Assembly (NCBI GenBank): GCA_003999685.1
Contig: CP021223.1
Location: 2,881,325 to 2,945,324 of the forward strand
From: Taiwanofungus camphoratus
Lineage: Eukaryota > Basidiomycota > Agaricomycetes > Polyporales > Taiwanofungaceae
DNA length: 64,000 bases
Direction: 5' to 3'
Position 1 is the stretch's first letter, and every line of letters starts with the position of its first letter. The translations under genes were made by a program, and so were the position numbers. The notes under the pieces were generated by a model, which was not told the origin of the DNA, did no database searches, and saw only the letters and a list, made by a program, of their open reading frames with translations. This document shows, piece after piece, positions 45,180 to 57,374 of this stretch.

Positions 45180-48100
45180 ATGGCTTCCCGACTCAAGTAC
45201 GACGCTGACGTTCCCATCCCAACCCCTCGAATCATCAACCCTTCGGCCAACACTATCCGTCGTGCGAAGACACTTACCCGCCCAGAACGAAGCGTTGCTC
45301 CTGTTCCTCTTATCAATCCTCAGTCTGCAGGTCATATACGCCCCGGTGCTACTCCTCAAGCGGAGGACGAAGGTCTTGACCCGTGGCGCATCTTTTCCCG
45401 GGTCATTACCTTTTGGGCCCCGTCATCCCTATTGCGATCTGTCGGAGGGTTGGATGACAAGCACAAGATACAGGCATGGAGAGAGAAGATGGCCCTCTGT
45501 TTCATCATTGCCGTTCTCTGTCTTATCGTCGGCTTCCTTACCGTCGGTTTACAGAGGGTCCTCTGTCCTGCCACTGACCAGCTCAATACCGGTCGCTATG
45601 TTAGCATGGGTACTGTAGGCGGTGTGCTTGGAGTCCAAGGTTTTCAAATGAATGTCACAAAGTATCCTTCTGTACCGGGTGTAAACTTCACATCGCTCCT
45701 CCAAATGCCCGGTCAAGATATTACCACTCTCTTCCAGCGCGATGCTGCCGATTATCCCGCTTGCAATGGCCTGTCTTATCGCGCTGCAGCCGAAAACCAG
45801 TGCACGACTGTAACGCCTTGCCCGCTTGGCCCCATCAATTCCAGCTCCACCTTCTCCTCCCTCGGTCTGGTGAATACCAGCTCTATTATCGGTTATGATT
45901 GGGACCACGTCGCTGCATTTGAGAACTATATGGTAATAGATGGCGCTGTTCTCAACATGAACGCGTACATGAAGCTGCACCCGACCGCGATCCCCTCGGA
46001 CAACCTCGATGCCGCTATTCGCACTGTCCTGTCTACTCCTGGAGGAAAGGACGGTACGCGCCTGTTCTATTATCACTCCGATATCCGACAAGCAGTCCCA
46101 TGCCTGATGCGGCGTTACTACGCTGGCAACATCGATAAAATTACCCCCGGTTGTCTACTCTCGCAGCTCGTCCTCTATGCGGGCCTCATTGTCGTTCTCG
46201 GTCTGGTCCTCATCCGGTTTGCCATGGCCTGCGTCTTTAGCTGGTTCCTTTCTGAAAGGCTGGCTGGACCTCCAGACAGTATGACTTTGAACAGGTCAGC
46301 GATCAGTCCCGCGGTGATGCCGGAGGGTGCCAATATCTCTGTCGATAACATGACTGGGACTGCACCATGGGCAGGGCCTGGTGGTGGACAGAATCTCGGA
46401 AAACCCGGCAGTAAGATGGCACGCTCACTCGCTTCTTCAGCCTCGACCCTCGTCAATGCAGAAGGCACGGCTGCACCTATTATGAGCCTTGCACAGATTG
46501 GCGCGGAGCTCTTTACGGTTTGCCTGGTGACGTGTTACTCGGAAGGCGAGGAGTCGCTCCGGACCACGCTTGATTCGATATCGTTGACGACTTACTCCGA
46601 CGCTCGGAAGCTGCTATTCATCGTAGCGGATGGTATGATTACGGGAGCAGGTGAAAAGCGCAGCACGCCGGATATTTGTGTCAGTCTTCTGGAGGCAGAT
46701 CCTCGTTTCGGCAATCCAGTCCCCATGTCGTATACCTCAGTTGGTGCAGGGGCGAAGGGTGTGAACAGAGCGATGGTTTATGCTGGTCACTACAGTGAGT
46801 CTCGGTTCATCAATTTCTTCTATCTTGAACTCATGTTTTGTTTCAGCCGTCGCTGGTCGTCGAACGCCTACAATCATCATCGTCAAATGCGGAACGGAAT
46901 CGGAGGCTGCTACAGAGAAAAAGCCTGGAAACCGAGGCAAGCGAGATAGTCAATTGATCTTGATGAATTTCTTCTCTCGTGTCACGTACAATGACCGTAT
47001 GACACCTCTCGACTTTGATTTGTTCCGCAAGATACACATCCTCATGGGTGTAACCCCTGATTTCTTCGAAGTCTGTCTCATGGTACGCAACATGATCCAT
47101 TTAACCGTTGATTATTGAGACAATGATTTCATTCAGGTCGATGCAGACACCAAGGTTTTTCCAGACTCGCTGAAGTACCTAGTAAATTGCATGCATCATG
47201 ATCAGATGATCATGGGAGTCTGCGGGGAAACGCGTATAGCAAACAAGCGACAATCATGGGTAACTGCTATTCAGGTGTTTGAATACTTCATCTCGCACCA
47301 TCTTGCAAAAGCGTTCGAGGCTGTCTTCGGGGGTGTCACCTGCCTCCCGGGCTGTTTTTCCATGTTCAGACTCAAAGCGCGAAGGCAAACGGGCGACGAC
47401 TGGGTCCCACTGATTACGAAGCCGGAGATTGTGCAGCAATACAGTCAGAGTATTGTGACTACACTGCATCAAAAGAACCTGCTCCTGTTGGGCGAGGATC
47501 GGTTTTTGACGACTATTCTTTTGCGCACATTCCCCAATCGAAAGATGATGTTCCTGCCACAAGCACGATGTAGGACAGTCGTCCCGGACACATTCAACGT
47601 CTTGCTATCTCAGCGCCGGCGGTGGATCAACTCAACAGTCCACAACCTCTTGGAACTGGTCCTCGTAAGGGACACGTGTGGCACATTTTGCTTCAGCATG
47701 CAATTTGCTGTCTTCATGGACCTGCTTGGGACTGTCGTCCTTCCTATTGCCATTGTTTTAACGTATTTGCTCATCATCAGCATGATTCTCACTCCACCAC
47801 GCACCTTCGAAGAAGCCATTCCTTTGATCCTTCTTATCGCTGTCTTGGGCCTTCCTGGAATCTTGATCGTGATTACGACTCGGAAAGTGGTATACGTATT
47901 TTGGATGTTGATTTACTTAGCCGCATTGCCGATCTGGAATCTTGTACTTCCTGTATACGCATTTTGGCATTTTGATGATTTCTCTTGGGGTGAGACAAGG
48001 TATGTCATAGTTGTACTATCTTCATTCGCCAATTTAATGGCCGACTGAACTTCACTTTCGCAGGAAAGTAGAAGGTGAAGCTAAGGGAGAAGGACATGGA

Positions 48101-48769
48101 GATGGTGCTGCAACTGTGAATGCGACAACAGTGCCTCTGCGACGATGGGAGGATTGGGAGCGGTCGCGACTTCGCAAGCTCCGCCGCGAAGAGAGGCGTA
48201 AAAGAGAACTGGAGCGCATGCATGGCAATTACATTGCGGCGAACGGCGAGCTGACTGCAGGGGGTGACATGCACAGCCAATACGATGGCTCCGATACTGT
48301 CTCAGTTGTCTCGTCTGACGATGACCACTGGGGAGCACAAATTGGCGGATACAACGAAAATAGTGCATCGTATCCACCTCCCCCACTTGCTTTGGTGCCC
48401 AATGCATTTGATAGTGCTGAGTCTGTCGCTGGAGCCGAACTAGAAGCAATGCTAGAGGTAGGATTTGACGACCGACCATCACATTCTCAGTCGCGAGCTC
48501 CATTAGATGCACCACGTTATCAGCTGTCTGACAGAGCACCTACACAAAATTCAAATGGTTACACCCCTTTAGCCAGGTCAACTTCGCCAGGCCTCCATCC
48601 TCCCCGTGATCACGCTCCGTCTCCAATATCACCAACGAGGCCCACCAATGCGATCAGCACCGCTGTTGGCGGGGACTGGCAAACGCATGCAAAGAAGCGT
48701 AGTGGTGGGCGGTCCGCTGCACACGAGTACGGACCCCTAGGACCACTGGATCCCAGTTCGAGGATATGA
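45180..48769 (+). CDS. Chitin synthase, class IV (Chs3-type)
   Basis: Four exons (45180-46794, 46847-47082, 47137-47999, 48064-48769) encode 1139 residues. A basic cytosolic N-terminus leads to a membrane helix near residues 105-130 and a second before the catalytic domain. The GT2 catalytic motifs are present: [30 protein letters not shown] and QRRRW (47611). Three or more membrane helices follow, then a Ser/Pro/Asp-rich tail of about 230 residues. The enzyme polymerises UDP-GlcNAc into chitin at the plasma membrane; the overall layout and motif context fit class IV, the division containing yeast Chs3. There is no myosin motor, which excludes classes V and VII. Confidence 0.93.
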
Positions 48770-50818
48770 GGCTCGGATAGACAATTTTGGTTTGCACTTC
48801 CTTCTCTGTGTTATTAGGTATACCCACTCTTACACCTCTCACCGCTTGCAGAATGGACACCGTAATATCTACTTTACAATAGCCGGTTCTTGGGCCTCAT
48901 ACGTACCATTTGTCACGCCACACCATTGCATCACGATTCATCCCCGATATCTAGCATCCTGTGTTCTCACCTTCGTCGGAGGCTAGCTGCCTCATTTCCT
49001 TGTAAATACGCATAGACATCATCGTGGATGGTCATTGTTGCAACAACGTTGTTTTTGTGATGATTCCATAACATTATATTCTATTAAGCTGCCGGATTAG
49101 ATATAGCAGACACGTTTTGGACGACCGGTGAGCACTTGTTACGCTCCTACATGATGGCGACTTCACCCCACTTGAGCGGATTCACAGTGCAGCTAAACGA
49201 ACTGTCCTGTATATTAGGAAGTGATTTGTGGATGAACCTCGATGTTGGGTAGATAGGTAAGTTCAAGAGAGAATATCGGTTCTCCACTATACGTAAGTTA
49301 TACCGTAGTTCCTTGCTGTGGCAAGTAGTAACAAACTTGTATCTGTGTGCTGTGCGGATGATTGACGACCTAATTTTTTCTACAACCCAGGTTGCCGCTC
49401 TTGTAGACTTCGGTCAGTCAGCTGCCCACTAGGCTAGCACGGACTGTCGTGCTTCGACACTTCTCAGCTTCTGGGCCTGCCATGTTGGTGGCGCTTCTGC
49501 TTTGCCACAAACCACAGTCGCCTCTTTTGAAGTTTTTGTGAGGAGGTCAGTCTTTTGTATGTATATCCTGATTCGTCAGTAGTGTGTACGAGAATGTTTA
49601 CTGATACAACGCACCGGTGATTACTTTTGCAGGATGATATTCTGCAATGGGCAGCACGATTACCGCGGTCTTCGAAACCGGTACCCTTAACCGACATCTG
49701 CATGATTCGATGTCCTATATTCTTCATGGTCTCTTGTTTTTTACGTGCCTTACGACAGAATGGTCTCAGTTGCATCACCATCATTGTACTGTTACAATGA
49801 CTGTCCCTGGATGGAATGGAGTGGAACGATTTGTATTATGCAAGCGATGACCTGCGCAGTGATTCCAAGGATTGTCATGCGTAACCGAGGTATGCTTAAC
49901 TAGTCGATCTGCGATGCTTAGAACTTTCAGGTCAGTACCGCGGAGTACGCTCTTATCGAAGTCTTGACTATTTCCACAGTCATGCTCAAGGGGCAGAGGG
50001 ACCGCTCAATGACAGTCTTTCCCGTCATAATAGCACATGTTGATCAGGTTTCGAATTCGTGCGAGCTATCAGCAGTGCAAACGATAAGTTGACAGTAGGA
50101 AGGGAACTCGGACATGGCGCGACAGATCTCAGACAAGTAAAGATGTTCCAGGACTTGAAAGCTTGACTATCCAACTCAATCTCGAATGCTTGATCTGACA
50201 GCTACCGATGGTGGACCTACTCCGTGTTCGGACTTTGTGTCTTTGGTCTCGCCGCAGTCACCAAGGTCTTCTCAAGTGTCACCACGAGCGTCTGCGTGTG
50301 TGTCCATTTCAAATTGCAGATGCAAATGGCGAACCCGAGCAGTTCTCTAGTGACAACAATGGCCTTGGCAAGGATATTTGCGCCATCGGAGGCACGCGTT
50401 CATGACTCGGAAATGATCACGTACGTATAGGACATGCGACTCAACCGCCTTCAGAGACCCCTACCTTCACATGCACCGCATTTACCTGAACCTGGGTGAT
50501 TGCTATCATGGATATCATCTGTCAATTGGATATCTCTAGATGGACTGCCTACACGGATAGCCCATGATACTCAAAAAACAAAGAGTCCAATGTTTATTCT
50601 GCGGTTAAGCTAATCGCACTACTACTACTACACAATACAAGATACTAGGATATTACGGGCTGGATGCAGTGGATATGACGATGCAGATATGATCTTAAAG
50701 CAGCAGAGCAATGACAACACAAATGGAAAACAAGATGACTTCTGCTTATGATCGGACCGCAGATGAGATTCTTGAGATAGAACATGAAGAGAAAAACTAA
50801 CGGGAGATATCTTCATCA
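48770..50818. other. Intergenic region downstream of chitin synthase
   Basis: No recognisable gene in 2 kb. Only short frames below 110 codons occur; the first few hundred bases are presumably the chitin synthase 3' untranslated region. Confidence 0.4.
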
Positions 50819-51118
50819 TTAACGCCCAGCACCGCGATCTGCGTATAGCGCAGCGAGCGTTTGCCGAGCCGCTTCCTCCTTGACAGCGTTCTGGCTTGAT
50901 CCGCTACTACGGCCGTATTCTACACCTCGGACTGGAACCGGGCAAATACATATCAATACCCGTATGCCATAACACCAGATTAAACGATACTGACTGTACG
51001 CAATTGCTGTCCACGAGGGTTGGTGCTGAGGACCACTTTGGTACACCTCCCATGTTAAGAGACGAGCACCCCCATTGCTCTGAAGGTAGTTATTGAGCTG
51101 CATTCGCCAGTCTGTCAT
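50819..51118 (-). CDS. Small stand-alone double-stranded RNA-binding protein
   Basis: Two exons (51118-50995, 50931-50819) give 78 residues that are almost entirely one dsRBD: N-terminal helix WRMQLNNYLQSNG, beta strands TWEVYQSG and TAIAYI-GVEYGRS, and the C-terminal helix with the diagnostic NAVKEEAARQTLAAL, whose KEEAA positions contact the RNA backbone. The intron donor GTCAGT restores the AYI-GVEYG strand exactly. It has no catalytic domain, so it might bind or sequester dsRNA or act as a partner in RNAi; this is inferred. Upstream exons are possible because the frame stays open before the ATG. Confidence 0.75.
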   Translation of the reverse strand: MTDWRMQLNNYLQSNGGARLLTWEVYQSGPQHQPSWTAIAYSQYRLIWCYGIRVLICICPVPVRGVEYGRSSGSSQNAVKEEAARQTLAALYADRGAGR

Positions 51119-53102
51119 AATGTCATGAGCGGACAATACGCATTGCAAGATCGAAAATGGACAGGTGCGTACGGAATGACTCAGACATGTCGAAGATTGA
51201 ATGGCAAGATTAAGATGGGGAGAGGGACACCTGGCGAGCTCTATATATAAGGTAGTACGCAGGACGCATCTTGGATACCAGTACGTCTGAGCTTCGTGAG
51301 TCAAGGGATGCACAGCAGAGTGTTTTGCCATACGACGAATCGGCGGCCCCGGGGGAAAGGATCGTGGCCATGGGTGGTATACAGATTAGTGGTTTGCTTG
51401 CGAACCGGTGAGTATACACCGCTGACATGAGCGGCCAAGTAACACTCGAGACGCCACCTTGTTTATCAAGGCAGAGTCATATTCGGGAAACACTCGTAGT
51501 CAATCCTGTCAGCGCTCATGGGGGTTTTGAAATCAGGAATAACATATATGCAAACAGATATAAAACCAAAGTGACAGGCGCAGTAGCTGCGTACTTTGCG
51601 TACTTGCTAGTAGTGTTTTGGATTGATGATTTAAGATGATTGGGGCCAAGTAGTAGTCGAGTCGTTTAGCAGAGCACCGGTAAGAGACAGATATCAGAAA
51701 TGAGTCAAGCGAGCACATAGACCAAGGAAACCGTCCTCATCGACCCAGCAATATTATTGACCAGTCATTCAGCTTTGTCGCAATGAAACTGACTCGATCG
51801 ATCGGATACAGGGTAGCAGACCACGTGACAAAAATAATACGAGTCAATTTATGTCGAATGCTAGTACCATCGTACATGTAACACGTTCTATGTTCTCTTG
51901 TCCAGCAACGTTTTCCGGTTACCGGTGGAATATGTCGCTATTGTGCCGCACGATCTGTATCATTTTAGATCTCGCAGACCGGGTTGATAGAAGGCGACAT
52001 CCACGAGATCTGTAGCCACCATCAGGTCTACTAATGTAGCGGTATGCCCGACTTTGAGCCAGACAATGGCTCACGTCGTCAAACATCATCCTTTTATATG
52101 TAGTAAGTGTAGTTTCCTGTGCCTGCCAGTCCATGGTGCGACTAATTTAACAACAGCTGGTAGCCACTTGAGCACGCTCGCGGCACAAATAGCAAGAGGA
52201 AGAAGTTCCCAGACGAGTAGATCATCTCCGTCAAGTAATTCGGCTTTGCGGAGCTTCCTCCGTCTTGTTGCGGCTCTTACTGCGGATTAAGTACCAGAAC
52301 CGTGCAGATACACTTCAATACTCGTAGACCGGCCCCGGCGATTAGGCAACGAGCGCTACAGCTGTCTTGCTCAAGCGCTACACTGTCGAAGTTCGCTATG
52401 AGGATACCCTGATTGATCAGCCCTCAGCTAACACTCATTGCCGGCCACGGTCAGATCTTGAACTGTGCTTGGCCACCATCGTGCTGCGGCTGCTTGTCTG
52501 TGAATACAAGGAATTGGTGCTGGCGCTCTTACGGAATGCCACAGGTAGAGAAAGTCTCCGGCCAGCTATTAGCTCTCACGGGTACAAAGTCCGGATCTCG
52601 ATCACCGTCGGCCCCACCCCGATGCCTGTTGGATACGTTTAGAAGCAAGGACACTTGATCCCGATTCATTAATGACTCACCATTTGCGATGAATGCGAGA
52701 TCCGGTGAAGCGCTTTGCAATGCCTCCAAGACGTTAAGCCTTGCAGTGAGTCGTGCCATGCTGGTTGACTTACTCGCGTACATTGCGAGTTGGACGACTT
52801 GTAAGTGCTAAGAGCAGTGTCCTTGGAGTGAAGACACCGGCCCCTGTTTCTTATTATTCGCCGGGGTATACTCGCCGTCAATAGGAACAGAGATCAATCG
52901 TCACAGCAAGCGACTCGCGCGACGACAGTGGAGCTCGCCACAAAACTTAGACCCGGTATCGCTATTAGCAACAACTGAGGTATACGGAGCAGTGTATCGA
53001 TACTACAAACGGAATTCTCTGAACCCATGTGAGTGCAACTACAGGATAGCCGTCATAATTCTGCACATGCGCCACAAGTGAATGCATATGTCGGCAACAG
53101 AC
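51119..53102. other. Intergenic region
   Basis: No gene recognised in 2 kb; frames are all below about 95 codons. No repeats comparable to those at either end of the window were seen. Confidence 0.4.
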
Positions 53103-54690
53103 TCAGCCTCTGCCTGCCTTTGATTCTTCCATCCGCCTTCCTAGGTCCTCCACCCTGTTATCTAATTCCTTGACATTCTGCTTAACCAAACTCTCGTTCT
53201 CCTTCATGCTCCTCTCCACGCCTTCGACAGCACGCTCCAACTCCGCTAATGCGACACGCACTTTGTGCTGCTCTTCTTCAAGCCCCTCAAGGGTACTCTG
53301 GAACGACGCGGCAGAAGTATGCAAAGTGGAGAGGGTGCGTAGGCGAGTGAGGACATGGGGTATATGCGGCAGAAGCGGCGCAAGGCGAGTGAGGACCGGG
53401 GTGAGTTGGTCCTGGATCGAGCTTGACGTTGACACAGAGACCGATGGAGGATGTGGTGAGGTCGAAGAAGCCGTTCCTGGTGGATGGTGAGAGGACTGTC
53501 GACGTTGTGAGGCGTGCTGCTGAGCACTGGCGCTGGATACACGGTCCAGGTCTGAAAGAAGGAGCTTGAGACGGCGCGAGATGGAATCAACATGACGCGG
53601 TTGGGTGAGGAGAGTCAGTTGGGCGTTGAGACGCGTGAGAAGGGGCAGAAGCGGTGGGGGGAGGGGAGACAGCTTTAAAACATTGACATCAGCAGCAAAG
53701 TTTAATGTCTAGCGCAGTGAAACTAGCGTGCCTCATCTAACGCAGTGCTGGAGGAGCCGACGACCTTCTCGAGCTCGCCTACACGGCGGTCCATGTCAGC
53801 AATGTCCTTGACATCTTGCATCTTTCCTTTATGGTTTGCTTCCCCATCGATGACACTGCCACCCTCAAGCAATCTTTTCACCTCCATTTTGTTGCCTTGC
53901 CGATCATCGGCCTCCTTTTCCTGCATTTGCTCCTCGCTGAGAACCACGCTGACCAGCTTTCCCCTTCCCTCCCTCACCCTGGTGATCTTCTCTATGCGAC
54001 CTTTCACATCCACCATACCTCTGATGAGCTCACCGGGATCCGCATGCCCCGCGTCTCTCTCCTTCAACAATAAAGGATTTGAGGGGTCCGCGAGCTCGAT
54101 TTCTAGAGATGCGACTTCTGCCTGAAGAAGACGTAAACGTTGCGACAGAGGTAAGGAGGGCGTCTGAAGAGGCGAAGCGGTGGGAGATGTGGGAGAGGTT
54201 GGAGAAGGCGGATACGTGTACTGTATCCGTGGACGATGGTGTCCTAGGAAGATTAAATTGCGATGTGTAAAATGCATGGCCGTGCGATCAGTCGGTATTA
54301 TGATGGAGTATCAGTGAACAGAGGACGCACTTTTCTCAGCTTTCCGAAATCTCCTACTCGCCTCCTCTGTGCCCATTAGGTGTGTAGAATCGAGCTCCTC
54401 TCGCCCTAACGGTTCTCCATTTTTTGTTCTAATATGAGAGCGCGTAGCCAGACCTTGTTCCTCATCACTCGAATCACCTTTCTAGGTGGCGCAGCAGTCT
54501 GAATCCGTACATTGGACTAACATGAGGGCAGTAAACTTACGCTGTCTTGGGAATAAGGAAGGACATCATCGGTCTCATAGATGTCGGGCGCTGTGTCCTT
54601 GTTGGGAACGCTTTTCAGCTGTTATACCCGAGAAATGTCTGGATCAACGCTTACTATGTCTGGGAGGTTGGCATATTTGGCTACGCTCAT
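53103..54690 (-). CDS. Dynactin subunit 2 (p50 dynamitin)
   Basis: The first exon (54690-54655) reads MSVAKYANLPDI and splices to 54597-54541 (DTAPDIYETDDVLPYSQDS), which is the characteristic dynamitin N-terminus. Further exons carry a Ser/Pro linker, coiled-coil helices (SQRLRLLQAEVASLEIEL, DRRVGELEKVVG) and the C-terminal region (DSISRRLKLLLSDLDRV, then LERAVEGVERSMKENE) ending at 53103. Dynamitin is the shoulder component of dynactin, which attaches cytoplasmic dynein to cargo and nuclei. Internal exon boundaries between about 54500 and 53700 were not all fixed. The ATG lies about 100 bp from a tRNA gene on the same strand. Confidence 0.88.
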
Positions 54691-54791
54691 CATGACTGTG
54701 CAAAGGTTCGACGGAAGTAAGTATCTTGAGGCTCATTTCTTGTGTGATCGGGCACAACCACGTGAAGCAAGAGTTGAAAGATAGCAAAAAG

Positions 54792-54883
54792 CGTCACCTG
54801 TGCGATTCGAACACACGCGTGCAAAGCACAACCGCTTTCGACTACATAGCAGGCGATCCCGTTAACCACTCCGGCAAAGTGAC
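54792..54883 (-). tRNA. tRNA-Ser (GCT anticodon) with a short intron
   Basis: Reading the minus strand, a 7-bp acceptor stem (GTCACTT with AGGTGAC), a D-arm with GTGGTTAAC, an anticodon loop CT-GCT-A, a long variable arm (GTGC-TTT-GCAC) and a T-arm with TTCGAAT all pair correctly. The anticodon stem ATCGC/GCGGT closes only if about 10 nt after the anticodon are removed, the canonical position for a tRNA intron. The long variable arm supports serine. Confidence 0.92.
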
Positions 54884-54959
54884 TCATTTTTGCTATGCTT
54901 CAGCTGTATTGAACTTGAAATTCATATTACATAAGTCTAATTGACAACAAGTCAGCTCA

Positions 54960-55910
54960 GGCTAGTACTATTATATAGGAATTTGCATAATTCAGCTAGG
55001 GTTAGGTAGGGTTCATTTGAGGATAATGGTGAATATTGTATGCAGTGAGTATGGTAAATATAACACACAAAAACTGGTGATATGATAAGTATGTATATAA
55101 GTTGTGATCTACTGAATGCAATATGATGAGAATGAGGCCATTGAAGTGTACTACTACTAATAAATGACAACAACAACAACAACAATATATGTAAGTATCG
55201 GAGGGCAAAGAAATGATATATAGTAGTGAGGGAATAAATGAAAAGATGAGATGTTATGCACCTTTAGGCTTGTTACTGGAGGCATGCAATTATATAGAAA
55301 TTTGCATAATTCAGTTAGGATTTAGACAGAGTTCATTTAAGAATAATGATGAATATTATATGCAATGAGTATCGTAAATACAGTATATGAAAACAGATGC
55401 TGTTGTGTGTATATATATAATTTGTATTTCAATAAGTGTAATATGATGAGAATGTGGTGATTATACCAGTTTTTCTAAACATGTTAGAGTAGGACTAGAG
55501 TTTTCTCAGAAAAAATTAAAAAAATGGGGTAAAAATGAGCAGCATAAATGTGAAATAAATAGAAAAAAGCCAAATATATGTATTATATAGGGATTTTCAT
55601 AATTCAGTTAGAGTTCGGGCAGGGTTCATTTAAGGATAATGGTGAATATTGTGTGCAGTGAGTATGGTAAATACGGTGCATGAAAATGGGTGATATTATG
55701 TGTATGTATATAAGTTGTATTTTAATGGGTGTAATATGATAAGTAAGTGGCGATTGAAGTGCAGTACTAGTAATCAATGACAACAACATCAACAACAACA
55801 ACAAGATATGTAAGTATTGAGAGAGGTTAGAAATGAGATATGATATTGAGAGAACAGATGAAAAGGTAAAATGTTGTACACCTTAAGGCTTGTTACTAGA
55901 GGTGCATGAT
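54960..55910 (+). repeat. AT-rich tandem array of three diverged units of about 310 bp
   Basis: Unit 1 runs about 54965-55275, unit 2 about 55285-55480 (truncated) and unit 3 about 55583-55905. Each opens with TATATAG-ATTTTCATAATTCAG-like sequence followed by GGTTCATTT and GTGAATATTGTATGCA-like blocks; units 1 and 3 also share a (ACA)n run and a closing AGGCTTGTTACT. Minus-strand frames look alike only because the repeat is shared. It marks the transition to the subtelomere and lies just before the family A insertion. Confidence 0.8.
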
Positions 55911-55979
55911 TGAATGGGGTGATGGTGTGATTGTGCGCGTGGTGAGGCTGTTTGCTGGTGGCGTACATCCAGTCGATGG

Positions 55980-56479
55980 TGTTACTGTCGGATAGGACCA
56001 GAGACGTGTTCGTTTTTTCTTTCCCTTTGTTTGTCACACCATGAACGCGCGGCATTCCTTCCACACCTTATTTACTCAGACTGACTGACGGGCCGACCGT
56101 TCCCGCTTACGCCATGGTAGTTATGTACTTTCGGGCCGCTGACTCCTCTCACCTTATGCGGTCTCTGGGGGGCTGCTAGTATACCTGGGGGCTGATGGTG
56201 GCAGTATAAAGGGGAGTCCCACTGTTGGAGGTTCCCCTAGTCGTATTCTCTTCGTTCATCCTTCCTAAAGTGTACTACGCATTAGTACCAATACACGCTA
56301 GTCTTCACACATCTCCTTGCACCGCAAGAAGCCCGTGAAAGACTATCGTGACTACATAGGGCTTGTAGTTGAAGACTACCGAGGATCGTGACTTGTCGTC
56401 ACCGTCGCTCCTCTTCGACCCTTCGCTGCACACCGCTCCAAGCTTCTGCAGCATTATCAGGGTGAACCCCCCGGTAACA
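55980..56479 (+). repeat. 5' LTR of family A (right copy), 500 bp
   Basis: TGTTAC at the start and GTAACA at the end; TATA box at 56205-56210. It is about 98.8% identical by eye to 1100-1599, with differences that are all transitions. The primer-binding site that should follow at 56480 was not identified with confidence. Confidence 0.95.
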
Positions 56480-56545
56480 TTAGAATACGACTCCACAAAC
56501 CCGAACCCGTCCTGGTTCGAGAGGTCACAAGAAGACAGTGCCTAA

Positions 56546-57172
56546 AAGACCCGTACCGGTCTCGAAGAAGGCGAGGTCAGCGTACTCATAAGATTAGTAC
56601 TGATCACCACGGATTATCAACGACCTTTTGATATCGACTACGAACAAGAAGAAGAGCTGGATCACGCAGCATTTGACCCTACTCTCCCGACTTTAGAAGA
56701 GGTCCTGGATCGAGCTGAGCGCAACCTCAGAGCCATTCTCCACGCTGATAGTTCCGCCAGCTTCCTCCCAGCTGAACAGAGGGAGCTGATCCTTTACACC
56801 CGCTCCCGCATCTCCAGAGCCAGCGATGCTTGGCAAGCTGTATTAGAAAATCACGACAGGCTGGCAAGTAGGGAAGGGAGCCGACCGCTACCTCCCACTC
56901 CCTCTGAAGATTTTGACGAAGTCCTTGATCACCGTATCCTCACTGCTCAGAAGGTGCTCTCAAACCCACGTTTCTCATTTCAGTTGGCCGTTCCCATAAT
57001 CGTGAACCTATATCAAAGGCTACTGAGCGCCCGAGATTTCTATCGCCGGTGGCAAGCTGGATCCATCCTCCAAAACGAGGCGGAGGTCGACCCTGACGTG
57101 CGCCGGGAAGGCTCATCGCTATCAAGCGGAGAACAATCGGGACGTACACCGACATTACACGAAGACTTCTAA
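56546..57172 (+). pseudogene. Gag N-terminal segment of family A, out of frame
   Basis: An open frame without an in-frame ATG encodes an acidic, helical segment (TLPTLEEVLDRAERNL; FYRRWQAGS near its end) and stops at 57172. From about 57110 the downstream gag frame carries protein-like sequence (HRYDSALYRGSDFEP), so the original gag probably ran through both and a one- or two-base change between about 57090 and 57170 split it. An upstream intron or a separate small ORF is an alternative. Confidence 0.5.
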
Positions 57173-57374
57173 CTGGAGGGTCTGCTCAACGCAACCGTGC
57201 CCTCACCGCTACGACTCTGCACTCTACAGGGGAAGTGATTTCGAACCTTGTACTCCAACCAATCGTGCCCTCATCCAGGCCCGCTGGACAACCTTTGACG
57301 AAACCGACCCACCCTCCGACGAAGGCTCCAGCTCAGAACTAACCGATCCTGACATTGAATGGACAGAACGACAA

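Noticed and set aside
55002-55804. Similar hydrophobic minus-strand peptides at 55002-55208 and 55604-55804
   Set aside because: Their resemblance follows from the underlying DNA repeat; composition is low complexity and reading frames are short.
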